64,000 nucleotides of DNA. It comes from Aradus depressus (lineage: Eukaryota; Arthropoda; Insecta; Hemiptera; Aradidae). Under the pieces are notes generated by a model. That model was not told the origin of the DNA. It ran no database searches and saw only the letters and a list, made by a program, of their open reading frames with translations. The translations under genes were made by a program, and so were the position numbers. The stretch lies in assembly GCA_963662175.1 (NCBI GenBank), contig OY759224.1:28219489-28283488 (forward strand), in the 5' to 3' direction. Each line of letters starts with the position of its first letter. Positions within the stretch are counted from its first letter, which is position 1. This document shows positions 34,102 to 45,600 of this stretch, piece after piece.

Positions 34102-34151
34102 GTATTTGAGAAATATAGTGAGGAATTTCTTGGAGGTTGTGAGCTGTATTT

Positions 34152-34392
34152 AATGAAAGACACAGAGTTGTTGTCCACTCACAAGTTTTATTAGCATAGC
34201 CAGCTTTCGGTCCTATAAGACCCTCAGTGCTAACACTTTACAAAGGTAGTGGTCTCCACTAGAGTGGCAATCAGAAACTGGTGGAGACCACTACCTTTTT
34301 AAAGTGTTAGCACTGAAGATGGTCTTATAGGACCGAAAGCTGGCTATGCTGCAAATAAAACTTGTGAGTGGACAACAACTCTGTGTCTTTCA
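34152..34392. mobile_element. Inverted-repeat hammerhead element (family F, GGTC stem II)
   Basis: The arms share GAAAGACACAGAGTTGTTGT and CCACTCACAAGTTTTAT, and converge on a smaller hairpin (AGGTAGTGGTCTCCACTAGA and its inverse). The + strand arm has an intact ribozyme core; the - strand arm has a 3-nt core deletion. Confidence 0.78.
34308..34351 (+). ncRNA. Hammerhead ribozyme motif, canonical core (family F)
   Basis: Stem I TAGCA, core CTGAAGA (34313-34319), unpaired T, stem II GGTC with loop TTATAG and GACC, GAA (34335-34337), stem III AGC-TG-GCT, H17 = A (34346), stem I TGCTG. Stem I forms four Watson-Crick pairs plus one G-U. Stem III is a true tiny hairpin here (three pairs, two-base loop), so single-molecule cleavage is possible. 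Confidence 0.85.
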
Positions 34393-34499
34393 ATATATAG
34401 TGAAGTTTGACAAAGAAATTGTGTATTTTAATTATCTATTCCTAGAATGGAGCTTCACAAATCAAATCTGGAAACCATAAATTAATAGATATCTACGTT

Positions 34500-34746
34500 G
34501 TGAAAAAATTTTGAGCAACGACGTCCTTTCTTCAGAAGGGACGTTAAGCGATGGTCCCGAGCTAGTACGATGTCAGGTACGCGTTAAAGACCCCCTGCCC
34601 TAGGTGATGAAAAATTTAGAGTTGGCAAAATTTAGGACTACCACAGTGGAGTCGGGCTCATGTCCACTAGAGTGACGAAAGAGCGCTCTGGTAGTAGGCG
34701 ATATGGTCTCGTAATTAAAAACCGGACATGAGTTACGATAACTATT
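34500..34746 (+). mobile_element. tRNA-derived SINE, 5'-truncated
   Basis: Body and tail from CAACGACGTCCTTTCTTCAG to GGACATGAGTTACGATAACT. Intergenic, between NDUFB2 and LYST. Confidence 0.75.
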
Positions 34747-35686
34747 TCTAAAGGAATCAGGTTTTTAATAAATCATTACATTTATTGAAACATACATATA
34801 TATTTATTTAAATACTGCTAAAAAAACATAATATATGTACAACAAATACTTATGGCTAAAGAGTTTTTGAGATCAGGAACTTTTTTTACTTATAAAATTC
34901 CAAGGAATATCACATAAAATTGCATTATAAATGCTTTCCTTCAAAAATATTCTAATATAATAATTTTTCTCCATCTTAAACTTTTTTAAATATATATAAT
35001 TTCAGTATTGTGTTTTTACAAAATAATAGAATTTATTACAAAAAGGTAACTTAAACAATTATATTTAACATATTAATGACAAAAAGCTAATGAAAAAAAA
35101 GAAATTAAATACTGTTAAAATAAATAATTTTGTAAAAGGAACCAAATTTTAAAGAGAAAAAAAATATTGAAATGCGAATTATTAAACTCTGCAGGAACTA
35201 AAGTTAATATATTAACAATGACATAAATAATAACAAAAATATATTTAAACATTTAGAATCTTTCAACCTCAGTATACGTTTTTATTTATTTTTTATTAGG
35301 TGTTTCATAATATATCTACAAAAAAAAGTTAAGTATCACTTCACTTTTTTTTTTTTTTAGAACAATTGGCTAAATTTAAAAAATAATAAGTTCAATGGAC
35401 ATTTATTGTTTTAATTTTACAATCAGAAGTAAACTGTCGTAACGTCTGAAAGCTATACGTTATGGGAAAAGTTTATTGAATGAATTTTTCTGACTATGAC
35501 AACAATTTCGAGTTTCTTTTAAATATTTTACAAAACAAATTTAAGTATTTCTGTTGTATTAAAACATGGTTGTTAATAAGTAAACTTTTCAGAAAAAAAA
35601 AAAAAAAAAGATAAATAATAAAAAAAAGCCAAATTACATTTTAATAGAAATAAAAGACGTTGTCTTCCTACTGTTTTATTTTATAC

Positions 35687-35728
35687 CAGAACCGGTTTTC
35701 GACGCAACAGCGTCATCATCAGTGGTTC
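35687..35728 (-). ncRNA. Hammerhead ribozyme motif, canonical core (family B)
   Basis: On the - strand: stem I ACCA, core CTGATGA, unpaired T, stem II GACGC-TGTT-GCGTC (5 pairs), GAA, self-complementary stem III AACCGGTT, H17 = C, stem I TGGT. Every conserved position is canonical and both open-end stem I strands pair (ACCA with TGGT). This is one of the best motifs in the window. Confidence 0.85.
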
Positions 35729-35780
35729 ATCCCACCCACACAGCACAGCGGTTGGAAGATAACTGGCGAGTGGAAGATAA

Positions 35781-35818
35781 CTGATGATGACGCTGTTGCG
35801 TCGAAAACCGGTTCTGGT
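35781..35818 (+). ncRNA. Hammerhead motif, canonical core, stem I lost (family B)
   Basis: CTGATGA (35781-35787), T, GACGC-TGTT-GCGTC, GAA, AACCGGTT, C, TGGT. The sequence before the core is GATAA instead of ACCA, so stem I pairs poorly. Confidence 0.65.
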
Positions 35819-36675
35819 ATAAAATAAAACAGTGGGAAGCCAACGTCTTTTATTTCTATTAGAAATCTCGTCCCACAACATCTTACTATCACATATGAAA
35901 TTACATTTTCTGAAGTTACGTTAATTTACTTCTGATGGCACAATTTATCGTATAATAAATAAATATACGTTATTCGAGAGATTGAACAATTTAATGATGA
36001 TTTATACTATATATTAATTTTTTGTATAAATTAAGTTCCTTTCATATTGAAGAATCCACCTTTCGAACACGAGCATTACGGATATATAAAATATACATGA
36101 ACATAATATTTCATAAAATATATATATGTACATATAAATGATGATGCCAAAAACTATAGAAAAACACAATATTTGCATTTTTCTAAATGAAACTATTAAA
36201 ATGCGAGGTACAGAAGAGACTGCACTGCTCTTATACCCTTTCCAAGTAAATGCAAATACTTGGTTTTACATGGATGCGAGTTCTTCAACTTGGTGATATT
36301 ATATATGAATAACATTACATTCATCTGTTGCGATGTAATTTTTAGAAAAAATTCCCTGTATTTTAAACTAAATCGACATTAATTTAAAAAATTTAATACT
36401 CAAGTTCTCTCTTCGTATGACAAATATATATCAAATATTATAGACCGATTATTTTATTGTATTATTTTTTTCTTAATTTCGTTTTATTTAAAAATATATA
36501 TATATATATATAATTTAATATTTAAAAAAACATATATCTTTCAAACTTCTTAATAACAATTATAGTTTTTAAAAGTATTCCTTGTTCTGAAGAGAATATA
36601 AAAAATATTTAAATGAATATACCTTTTAATATATAAAAATAAGGTCTTAAAAATATATTTTAAAAAAAGCTAATA

Positions 36676-39600
36676 TTAAAGCAAAGAAGTAAGATTAAGG
36701 AAGCGTGGCATTTTGGATGTAAGTTTAAGGTTGGAGCCTTGCCAGACCACAACCTGGCCCTGGCTGGTCGAGGCGTAGAGGTGCTGAGCGTCCTGCGAGT
36801 AAGTCAAACTGAAACGAAAATAGATAGCCATTAGGAAATATGTATCGATATATATCGGGTCGATACGATCATTCTATCGGCAGGTTCACACAGACAGATT
36901 TTTATTTTTTCATTTTCGGAATCAGGGGGTCGAAAAACATGAAATTTCGTTGAACCTTTAGATATAATGAACGTATCAACATGAAATTTTGTATGTGTAT
37001 CCAGAACCATCTAAGGACAACATCTATTGATTTTCAATGAAAACTGACATTATTGCAGAGATATTGTGAAATAATTCAAATGAACTTGAAGAAATAAAAC
37101 TTGTTTATTTATGATATTGTCTAATTTCACCAACTATATTTACATGGGGGTACTTTCGGTATTTCTACCATCCTCAGCCAAAAGCATAAGAGATAAGACT
37201 TATCTCTTATGCTTTTGGCTGAGGATGGTAGAAATACCGAAAGTACTCCCATGTAAATATAGTTGGTGAAATTAGACAATATCATAAATAAACAAGTTTT
37301 ATTTCTTTCAAGTTCATATTGATTTTTAGCCAAATCGGCCAAAGGGAGGGGGATTAGGGGAGAGGCTCGACACAAATACCGTAATAATTGGCAATGTAGG
37401 GCACCGATAACTTAGAGGCTAAGTAGACTAGAGTATTGTCTAGTATATTGGACAGAATTTCTTAAAATCAAACAAAGCAGCTTAAAGAAGATCATAAAGT
37501 GTATGATCTAATGCGGTAAAAAAAAAAAAAAACTATTATACAATAAGAGCAACACAGGGTCATGAAATTAAAATAAGGGAGGGGGAGGGGAGAGCACTCC
37601 CTATCTCGAGACCCACTTTGAGGTATGAAATTAGTAAACAATAAAGGGCAAGGCCCTTAGGTTGTTTTATCTCGGAGGTGAAGAAACCTTGAGAACGCCG
37701 ACCTTCCAATGGGACGTTAAGCGATGGTCCTGAGCCTGTACGATGTCAGGTACAAGTTAAAGACTACAGAGAGCTCTGATAGTAGGCGATATGATCCCGT
37801 AGTTAAAGCTTGGACATGAACCACAAAAACTAAGCTTCTGGGTACATTTGTAATATTAAATTATAATATAAACAAATGCCTGGATACGATAAAAATGCTC
37901 ATGTTAGTGTGACTCATGCCCGGGCTAGTTCATATAGCCTACTACCAGATCGCTCTTTCGTCGCTTTGATGGACATTAGCTCGACTCAATATGAAATTCC
38001 TAAATTTTGCCTACCCAGGTTTAGTTATCTAGGGTAGGAGTCTTACGAGTAGCTAACATCGTATGGAACATCGCTTAACGTCCAATCCGAAGGACGACAT
38101 GCTCAAGTCCTCGACTGGGTTTAAAATTTTGAAATAATCATTTTGGGGAGGGGCTGTATAGATGCTCTACACAAATCAGTCCTTTCTTACAATCATCATT
38201 TATTTGAAAAAGGTTCTCATGAAATTCGTTCATTCTGAATTGTTCATAAAAATATTTAATATGAGGCGCTTCCGACCAAAAGGGCGAACTCAACAATTGC
38301 GAGTTTTAAGAAAATCTCAATTAAAGATTTTTAACCAAGGGCGAACTCAAACGGGCGACCCCGTAGTTAAACCTTGGACATGAACCACAAAAACTAACTA
38401 ACTGCCAATGTATCGACACAAAATTTAGTAAGATTCAGAAGTCCCTATAAAAGTTATAGATGTTTATCCCAAACTCGATTGGAGAGCAAACAATTGATTA
38501 ATACGTGCTGGGGAAGTACCCTATCAATGATTCACCGACGACTTTCTTAAGACCTCTTCTCATAGTGTTTCGAAATGATTTTAGAATCTTCAATACAAAC
38601 CGGGAAATTATTCTCATGTGTATTAAACTAATTTTAAGATGTTATAACATGGAGTAGACAACAAATGTGGTCTTTTATGTTCACTTTACTGTTGTGAACC
38701 TAAGTAGAGATATCAAACAGAGGTAACCTATAATGGATCAGTTAATTTGGGCCAATACAGTAGATTCCTTTTCGAACAAGCTCACTTCAAACAGGACACA
38801 TTAAATGTATTTTTGAAATGATTTGAAAAAAAAATTCAATGAAAATGATATCAAATAACATGGAATAATGAAGTATCGAAACGAAATTACCTTATGATCG
38901 GTTGATTAATTCCGTGAGCTGTGATTTTCTTAACAAACGTCAGATCCCAAGTGCTCCACAGTCTGGAAAACATTAAAAGAAAGGTCATTTTTCATAAATA
39001 ATTTTATGAATTAATAACAATTAAAATGCTCTACACTTATCTCATTTATTGAGCTGAGTTTACGAAGCTCTTTCTTAGGCGACTCATGTGTAAACCCCTT
39101 TACCGATCACATTGAACATAAATTGAAAAATTGTAAAGCTGTGATAAATATATTATATATAAATTCAGAATTTCTTTATACAAAATAATTCTCATTTTAA
39201 ATATTTAATATACAAAATGAGGCCATGGGGACACACTTCAAACGGCCCATTCTTGAGTTATACACAGAGCTAGATAAGTATAAACAAAGAGACAAATGAA
39301 TAATTTATAAAATAAATAATTTATAAATGTTGTTATTTAAGTTTGTTGAGCGCGGTAAGACCTTTAGAATGTCACTATTAACTTTATATATCTCTTGAGA
39401 ATGAGGAGGCAAGAACTGTAAACGAAGGGTCTTCCGAATGGGTTTTTTAAATTATTTTATCATGAAAATAAGACATCAGGTAATTATAATTAAAGATTGT
39501 TTGTTATCAATCCTCAATTATTTTAATTGCTTGTTATTTGGATGAAAGTGGGGAAGGGGAACTCACCCAACAGATCCGTCAGTGAGTCCAGCGGCTATGA

Positions 39601-42600
39601 CGTTGACCGACTTGCCCTCAGGGGCTGGAGAAAAGGTGAGTGACGTGATCCTCTCTCTGGAGAAGGCCATGCCGACCGGACTAGCATTGACAGAGTACAA
39701 TCGGAGCCAGGATCCTTGTCCGTGCGGACAGTCTCCACCAGTCGCTAGATCCCCCAGTGTCTCAGAGATGGAGACCAAAGTTATCTGAAATATCCATACA
39801 TATATACATATACCTCAAGAATTTCTGAATTCCCTCAATCCATCAGGATTTCCACCCCATTTCTTAGAACTAAAAGTTGGAACTATAATGGTACTAGATA
39901 TCAAATCGATGCGTAACTACATTATTGAGACCACTGTCACTACAGATCCAGCCATGGGGATGGTTGCTTCTATACCCCGTATTCCTATGATTCCTACAGA
40001 CTTGCTATTCCAATACAAACGTTTCCAATTCCCAAATAAGCTACCTTATGCAATAACAATAAATAAATCATAAGGGCAAACATTTAAATATGTAGGAATT
40101 GATTTTCGATCAGATTGTTTTTCACATGACCAACTGTACTCGTATGGTCTTTCACGGTCAGGGAATTCAGAAAATCTATATTTATTAATTACAAATGAGA
40201 GACAAATTACAAAAAAGTTATATACCCTGAAGTTTTAGAACAAATATTTTTCTTAATATCATACAGGTTAGGTTAGGTTTTATGAGTCATGCCCTATATA
40301 TCGCCATATCGACATATCGCCTACTACCAGAGCGCTCTTTCGTCACTCTGGTGGACATGAGCCCGACTCTACTGTGGGAGTCCTAAATTTTTATTCACCT
40401 AGGGAAGGGTTCTTTAACGAGACATGACATCATACAGGCTCGAGACCATCGCTTAACGTCCCATCCGAAGGACGGCATGCTTAAGTTTATTTAATCTCCC
40501 AGATAAAATAAACTAAGGGCCTCGGTCGGGTTTCGAACCCACGTTCTTGAGCTCAGAAGACAAGCACGCATACCACTGAGCTACCGGCGCCCTCTTATAA
40601 ATAATATAAACAGCTGAATACAAAAAAAAATTCTGTACTATTCAAAACACGGGCGTAGCCGTTTTCGGGGGATGCTAGTACATATATATAATAATGATAG
40701 ACTGTGTGTGTATGTAAGTTGTGGCTAAGTCAAAATAGAAAAGATAGATTATAATTTTAAAAAATCTGAGCAAATCCCAACTCTTCCAGTTTCATAACAA
40801 GCTTCCCCCTCTCCTGCGTACTGCATTAGACTCCGATTTGTTTTTATCACAGTTTGTTTGATGTTTTCTATTTTCTAAAAATGAGACTATGAGAGGACAA
40901 GTACGCTATTTTAATATTAAAAAAAAATATATAATAATGTAAATAAAAAAATTAAAACATCTATATTGTCCAATTCCACAGTGTACCAGTTTCGAGCAAC
41001 TTTTAACAGATCAAGCCGATAATGTAAAGGTTACTGTTGAACGTTATGCTGGCGATGGCGTAAGCCGAAACCAGTACACTTTTGTATATATTTATGTGGA
41101 ATTAAACAATATGCAAGTCAAACTAATTCATTGTTCACTGTGAACCCAATGCATTGGATTTCATCTTTGCCTCCTTCTATAAATGTATGAGCAAATTAAA
41201 GATGTCTTTATAGAAAATGTTTCTTTCAGTGAATAAACGATTGTAAAGTTGTTATTGTACGCGTTCATTGCAACTAAACAGTTTATGCGTTCTAAAATCA
41301 TTTTCTTTGCTCTACTCGACTTAGTCGATAGTCTGCGATAGGAATGCGTTCAGTTCCAGTTTTACTTCAGGTTTATTTTACACAAATATTTATAATGGGA
41401 CACTCTTGAGACTTGAACAGACAGACTCACCTGCTGGTGGTTAGACTCCGGCTGAGGCAGAGATCTGATGAAGTGGAGTGTGTTCATGTCCCAGAGATGG
41501 CCGGCTCCATCCTCGGAGACTGACACCGCCAGAGAGAAGCCCCGGGACAAGGCGAGCCCAGTGATTGGGGACAGATGTCCTGTGAGCACAGCCGGCTCTT
41601 CGCTCACCTCCAGCCCAGATCCGCAACCGTCAAATTTGTATCTGAAATATTAATTTAAATTTCAATCATACTTTTGAGAGACTGAATAAAAAAAGTACCT
41701 TTTAATTTGAGCCATGTTTGAAAATAACAATTTTACCATTTTAAAAGCCCCACAATTCGAACAAAAAATATAGCTAAAAAACATTAAATTAATATTCTGA
41801 TAGTTTTTGTTTGGTTTAACGTGCTTGCATACTCTCAACTAGGGCAGAATTGAGCTCTCTGCACTTTTCTAACTCTAAACTGCGCTCTGTTGCAACACCG
41901 GGCCTTAACTACATGGTCATGTCGCCTACTACCAGAGCGCTCTTTCGTAGCTCTGGTAGCAGAGCGCTCTTTCGTAGCTCTGGTAGACATGAGCCCGACT
42001 CTACTATCAAAGACCTAAATTTTTATACACATCGTACCGGCTCGGAAGCATCGCTAAACATCCCGTCTGAAGAACAGCGTGCTGAAGGTGTTTTCACTTC
42101 CCAGATTAAAAACGTAAGGGGCTCGGCCAAAGTTATACTCGCTGAAGAGGAAAAATAAAACAATTACTTCTGGGTTGTGTAAGGAGATTCTCAATTTATA
42201 TATATATTTATCACAGCTATACATTTAAAAAATAATATTTTGATTGAGAGAAAATGTTAACATTAAGAACAAATAAATAATAGATACTGATAATGGGAGG
42301 ATTTCTGTTTGTATTGTAATTACTACGGTATAAAAACCAAAAAATAAATGGGAGAAATGTAGCTGGGATAAATATATTATAGTTAGTTATTATGACTCAT
42401 GCCCGGGCTTTAACTACGAGGTCATATCTCCTACTACCAGAGTACTAATGAGTCGCTGTGGTGGACATGAGCCTGACTCTACTGTGGGAGTTTATTCAGC
42501 TAGGATAGGATTCTTCAACGAGTAACAGACATTGTGCAAGCCATCGCTGCCAAGAACGGCATGCTCAAGATTTTTTTTGTTTCCCAAATGAAAAACCTCA

Positions 42601-45600
42601 AGGCTTCGACCGGGTTACAAAACTTCGATCTTGAGCTCCCTCTAAATATATTATATATAAATCTATAATTAAAAAGAACATACGTGTAAACGAGTATCTT
42701 TCCAGAGAGATATGCAATCCAGAGTTGACCAGAGTCAGGCACTGAGGTGCAGAGAGCTATAGTATCCCCAGACACATCAGCTATAGCGGGGAAGGGAACC
42801 TGTTCTTTCTTCAGCTTGGCTCGGATCACCCCGTCGCCATGGCCCCAGGAGATCAGCGCTGCTCCTACAAACAAAACAGTAGAAAGTTAATAAAATAAAT
42901 GGAACACCATCATGGTGAAAACTTCAACTTGAGCAACAAAGTTATATATAATCTTTACTAATATGATCGGGGTCGAAACCTGGCCGAGGCCTTTAGATTC
43001 TATTTTCCTTCTATGACCTTGAGTTATTCTTCGTACGGGACGTTAAGAGATGGTCCCGAGCCTTTGCGATGTCAGGAACTCGTAAAAAACTAAATTTAGA
43101 ACTCCCACTTAGAATCAAAGTCATGTCCACCGCATTAGTAATTACAACATAGTAATTACAAAATACTCATATTTTTATTGTTATTTTAGATTATTTATGT
43201 TTTGGATAAATATTAATCGAAATCATATTTTTGTCTCTTTTTAATAAAGCATTCCTTTATAGGCAATTATTTTCTTATTTTGACCTCCTGAATATATCGT
43301 CGGTGATAGTACAAGACCGCGTAAGAGCAGTTTGTAAATCCCTCGTAACAGCTTTTTCACGATTTTACAGGACGAAGAAAAAAGGTAATATGTTGATCAT
43401 TTGAATGTACTTTTCCGACTGAACTTGTTTGCTACTTCTTTAGGGCTACTTTCTTAAGTATGACATAAATTTACCAATAGCTTGTTTAGATTCTGTATAA
43501 GGTCATTTATTCGTTGCAATACCGCGTATGTGACTATAATACCAAAACTCCGTAATATCAAGACCGCGGAACTACATCTTAAACTGAAATTATCAAATGA
43601 TTTAACCTCCTAAGGCCCAGAGTCCCATAGAAAGGATATAAGGGTAATTTTAATATAAACTCTCCATATCACTTAGGCATAGTAATAATATTAAAAATAC
43701 GATAAACACAATGTACATACTTGATAACTATTCAGGACAAAATAATTATATTTGGGAGCACGCACTAACCGTGTTGCGACTTGTTCTAGAATAACGGATT
43801 TGCTGGCAACTTCAGGTCTGTGACTGGTACGCGGTACTGTTTCAATAGCGAAAACGAATTTCTCTATTGAATATTTTAAATCGCGTGAAATCTAATATAA
43901 GCGAATCAGCGTTAGGAATCTGTTGGCGCGATATTTCAATTTTGCGACTTTTGCTTTTAGGCGGTCTTGAACTATCACTGACGATATTCCTCTTTGTACT
44001 GGGTATACATAATGTTTCAATATACATTTATATTATCTAAATAAAACTGTAAGAGATGTTGTCTGTACATCAAGTATTACTTCCCCAGCAATACGATGTA
44101 TAGGGGAAGTAATGTAATCGGGTCAGAAATTCAAGAGTTTTCAACGGAATTGCACCTCTAGATTCCAAATATGAAAAAAAAAAATGTATGTGTCTCTGTG
44201 AACAAGATAACTCCCGATAGAATGAATCTAAAGAGACTAAATTTAATATGTGTGACCAGAACCCCACAAGGTCAACACCTATCGATTTTCAGCTAAATCG
44301 ACCAGAGGAGGGATTAGGGGGAGCCTCAACACAAAAACTCATTAACTGCCGTTGTAATGTATTCAACGACACAACATTTAGTATGAGGCTTTAGAAGCCC
44401 CATGTGTAAGTCAAATGTTGAATATTAGCGAAAAGGGGGAGGCTTTGACCGCACTGATGGTAAGAGCGGAAGAGAGATGCGCCATTCTTCTCAACATAGG
44501 CTACATATACACCGTGTACGTACAATTGCTATTTAAAACTATATTGCTATTTATTACTATATTATAGTAATAATAATATAAATATAAATGAACCTAGAAC
44601 GGAGGTTCCACTGAGTGTGGTACTCCCGGCCAAGGTGGACTCCTTGTTGTAGGAGAGAAGGAGAGCGGTGGAGGGGGCCAGTCCGAACACATCGTTGGAG
44701 GCCAGGGCTACCAGTGTGGAGATGGGTGTGTTGTGGACCCCCTGCCAGATGACAGAGGGGGGCCCGTCCCCAGGCGAGCCAACGTAGTGGCCCCAGGAGA
44801 GCCCCTTCACATCTGAAACAGGGAGAGTCGGATGTCACATTAGGCAAACTTCAGAAGCAAAAAAATGCAAATGTCAAAAAATTTATTAATAAATATATCC
44901 AAAAAAACATTTTTTTTTAAAATGTAAAAGGGTTTAAAGTATTCTATCAAAAATAAAAAATAATATACAGTAGACTCTCCCTTATCCGGCGTTCTGTTAA
45001 CCGGCGCGCTCCCTTATCCGGCGCTCGCAAAATAATATCAAATTTGTTGAACTAAAATTAACATTCAATTATTAGATTATCAATTATATGAGCCATGTGT
45101 TTTTACGAGCACATAATAAATCCGTAACTCACGAGTCTTTTATGTATTTTTATTGTACATACATATGTATATTGTATTTATAATGAAGGGAACGCTAATA
45201 CAATATTTTATTACTTCACTTAATTAAACGCAGATTTCAAAATATCTTTTTAATGCTTGGATAAATATGGGCTAAAAAACAGCGAAACAAGCATGAATAC
45301 CGAAAGTACTCCCATATGGACGGTGTTCTGCGTATTTGTGTTAAACCATAAAAAATCGGATTTTGAGTTATGCAGGCAGTCGTCTTGTAAAATCATTAAG
45401 CTTCAATATGTGTTAATAAACGCAAAAATGTGTTAAGAAATTGAAACGTTTTGCGATATGGGATCATGAACAGACTGATTCGCAAAATTACTTATTATTA
45501 TTATTATTACATTCACTTAACTCCATTTAAAATGAATAAGTATTAAATTGAACTTAAAAAAAATAATTTTTACACTCTCAGAAGTTATTAGATTTCAAAC

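Larger units (their letters stand above)
33957..34120. mobile_element. Inverted-repeat hammerhead element (family E), interrupted by family F
   Basis: Left arm 33957-34049 and right arm 34059-34120; the right arm's outer part resumes at 34395-34441 (TTTGACAAAGAAATTGTGTA) after the family F element. Both arms carry hammerhead-like cores with a TTGATAA box. Confidence 0.7.
35645..35872. mobile_element. Inverted-repeat hammerhead element (family B, GACGC stem II)
   Basis: The arms share GACGTTGTCTTCCTACTGTT and TTTTATTTTATACCAGAACC in inverse orientation. Each arm carries a hammerhead core with identical stems II and III. Intergenic, between NDUFB2 and LYST 3' ends. Confidence 0.8.
33114..36675. 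other. Tail-to-tail intergenic region between NDUFB2 and LYST
   Basis: About 3.6 kb. It holds a MITE fragment, the nested family E and F hammerhead elements, a SINE body, the family B hammerhead element and AT-rich sequence that probably includes both 3'UTRs. Confidence 0.7.
37081..37318. mobile_element. Near-perfect inverted-repeat hammerhead element (family A)
   Basis: Two arms of about 118 bp meet at about 37199 with almost no loop; the centre reads AGATAAGACTTATCT. Each arm holds one hammerhead core pointing outward from the centre. The distal arm ends (TGAACTTGAAGAAATAAAAC) also match. Arm identity is very high, so the copy is young or gene-converted. Confidence 0.8.
36676..44812 (-). 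other. LYST: LYST C-terminal WD40 propeller exons
   Basis: Exons 15-20, residues about 839-1182. Repeat cores include [20 protein letters not shown] with [10 protein letters not shown], then [20 protein letters not shown] and a last blade [19 protein letters not shown]. In this family the propeller follows the BEACH domain directly, as here. The stop codon is at 36676-36678. Confidence 0.88.

Noticed and set aside
41468..41653. Open frame on the + strand opposite the LYST WD40 exon
   Set aside because: Shadow of the coding - strand exon. The same holds for frames at 39582, 47222, 51792, 57411 and 57517 (+) and 27166 and 27180 (-).
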